Source: Alphaproteobacteria bacterium UBA4588
GTDB lineage: Bacteria; Pseudomonadota; Alphaproteobacteria; Puniceispirillales; Puniceispirillaceae
Assembly: GCA_002387605.1 (NCBI GenBank)
Contig: DGJU01000037.1
Location: 18,775 to 24,191 of the forward strand
DNA: 5,417 nucleotides
Reading direction: 5' to 3'
Made by a program: the position numbers and the translations under genes. This document shows positions 4,765 to 5,417 of this stretch, in pieces. Each line of letters opens with the position of its first letter. The first letter of the stretch is position 1. Under the pieces are notes generated by a model, which had not been told where the DNA came from, ran no database searches, and was given only the letters and a program-made list of their open reading frames with translations.

Positions 4765-5417
4765 ATGAGCAAGAATAATGACACGATTATCACTGGAACA
4801 GAAGCGCGGCTTGATCAGTCTTGCTGGATAGATAGGCTTGGCGTCGATGCGGCATTATCTGTACAGCTCGAAAGTCAGGCAGGCGCCGCGCAGGCTGTTC
4901 AGCGCGCATTGCCAGATATTTTGACTGCCTGCCATGCGATGCATGATAGGCTGGCACATGCGCCAGCAGGCAGGCTGATTTATTCAGGAGCCGGGACTTC
5001 TGCGCGAATAGGTGTTCAAGATGGCGCTGAATTACTACCAACCTTTAACTGGCCGCAAGACCGCGTCGCTTTTATGATTGCCGGTGGCCGCAAAGCGCTG
5101 TTCGAAGCTGTTGAAAATGCTGAAGATGACACCGTAGCAGCCGAGGCAGCTTGTGACGCGCTAACGATTGGGCCAGATGATTGCCTGATTGCAGTCGGCG
5201 CAAGCGGGCGCACGCCTTATACCATTGCAACTGTTATCCGTGCCCGGCAGAAGGGCGCGCTAACGATCGGTATCAGCAATAATCCAGACACACGCCTGCT
5301 GAGTGTTGCTGACATATCTATCTGTCTTGATACAGGGGCTGAAGCGCTTGCTGGCTCGACCCGTCTTGCGGCCGGAACAGCTCAGAAAATCTGCCTTAAC
5401 CTACTTTCCACTCAAGT
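4765..5417 (+). CDS. murQ: N-acetylmuramic acid 6-phosphate etherase, N-terminal part (runs off right edge)
   Basis: From ATG at 4765 the frame is open to the window end: 217 complete codons of a family near 300 residues. MurQ cleaves the lactyl ether of MurNAc-6-phosphate, giving GlcNAc-6-phosphate and D-lactate; it takes the product of AnmK. The SIS (sugar isomerase) fold is shown by LIYSGAGTSARIGVQDGAEL (71-90), IAGGRKAL (105-112), AVENAED (115-121), GASGRTPYTIA (145-155) and AGSTRLAAGTAQK (196-208). E89 and E120 match the two glutamates (E83, E114) important in E. coli MurQ. The usual Lys of STRMKAGTAQK is Ala202 here. The start is constrained by an in-frame TAG at 4753-4755, with no other start codon before 4765; there is no Shine-Dalgarno. 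The GAGTSARI...VQDG wording is typical of alphaproteobacterial MurQ. Identity is secure; the C-terminal ~80 residues are not visible. Confidence 0.95.
   Translation, partial: MSKNNDTIITGTEARLDQSCWIDRLGVDAALSVQLESQAGAAQAVQRALPDILTACHAMHDRLAHAPAGRLIYSGAGTSARIGVQDGAELLPTFNWPQDRVAFMIAGGRKALFEAVENAEDDTVAAEAACDALTIGPDDCLIAVGASGRTPYTIATVIRARQKGALTIGISNNPDTRLLSVADISICLDTGAEALAGSTRLAAGTAQKICLNLLSTQ

Noticed and set aside
4790..5213. Minus-strand frames opposite murQ.
   Set aside because: The plus strand here encodes clear MurQ motifs; the opposite frames have no recognisable content.

Overview
The window reads as bacterial chromosome, most likely from an alphaproteobacterium. The MurQ, M19 dipeptidase and LamB/YcsF proteins carry motif wording that I associate with alphaproteobacterial homologues (for example GAGTSARIGVQDGAEL in MurQ and LWSRPNLFGEGVP in the dipeptidase). 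Base composition looks moderate rather than GC-rich, which would fit a marine lineage such as SAR116, but that placement is a guess. Coding density is very high, and I see no mobile element, tRNA, rRNA or CRISPR array.

Layout, left to right. (1) Positions 1-482, + strand: the C-terminal part of a LamB/YcsF (PxpA-type 5-oxoprolinase subunit A) gene that enters from the left edge. (2) Positions 530-2750, - strand: a two-gene operon, transcribed as a GH84 beta-N-acetylglucosaminidase followed after 4 nt by an M19 (renal-dipeptidase-like) dipeptidase. (3) Positions 2751-2872: a divergent intergenic region with a perfect 12-bp palindrome and an adjoining imperfect inverted repeat. (4) Positions 2873-3565, + strand: a PIG-L/LmbE-type zinc deacetylase whose stop codon overlaps that of the convergent next gene. 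(5) Positions 3562-4710, - strand: anmK, 1,6-anhydro-N-acetylmuramic acid kinase. (6) Positions 4711-4764: a 54-bp divergent gap. (7) Positions 4765-5417, + strand: the first 217 codons of murQ, N-acetylmuramic acid 6-phosphate etherase, running off the right edge.

Taken together this is an amino-sugar / cell-wall recycling locus. AnmK turns anhydro-MurNAc into MurNAc-6-phosphate, and MurQ turns that into GlcNAc-6-phosphate plus D-lactate. The GH84 enzyme has no visible signal peptide but all recognisable active-site residues. It could therefore release GlcNAc from GlcNAc-anhydroMurNAc in the cytoplasm, the job usually done by the GH3 enzyme NagZ. The M19 enzyme could split a stem-peptide dipeptide of L,D configuration, and the PIG-L enzyme could deacetylate a GlcNAc-type sugar. 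The 5-oxoprolinase subunit may belong to the same theme (glutamate / pyroglutamate salvage) or may simply be a neighbour. AnmK and MurQ function is well supported by sequence. The assembly into one pathway with GH84, PIG-L and M19 is my inference and is the most interesting point of the window.
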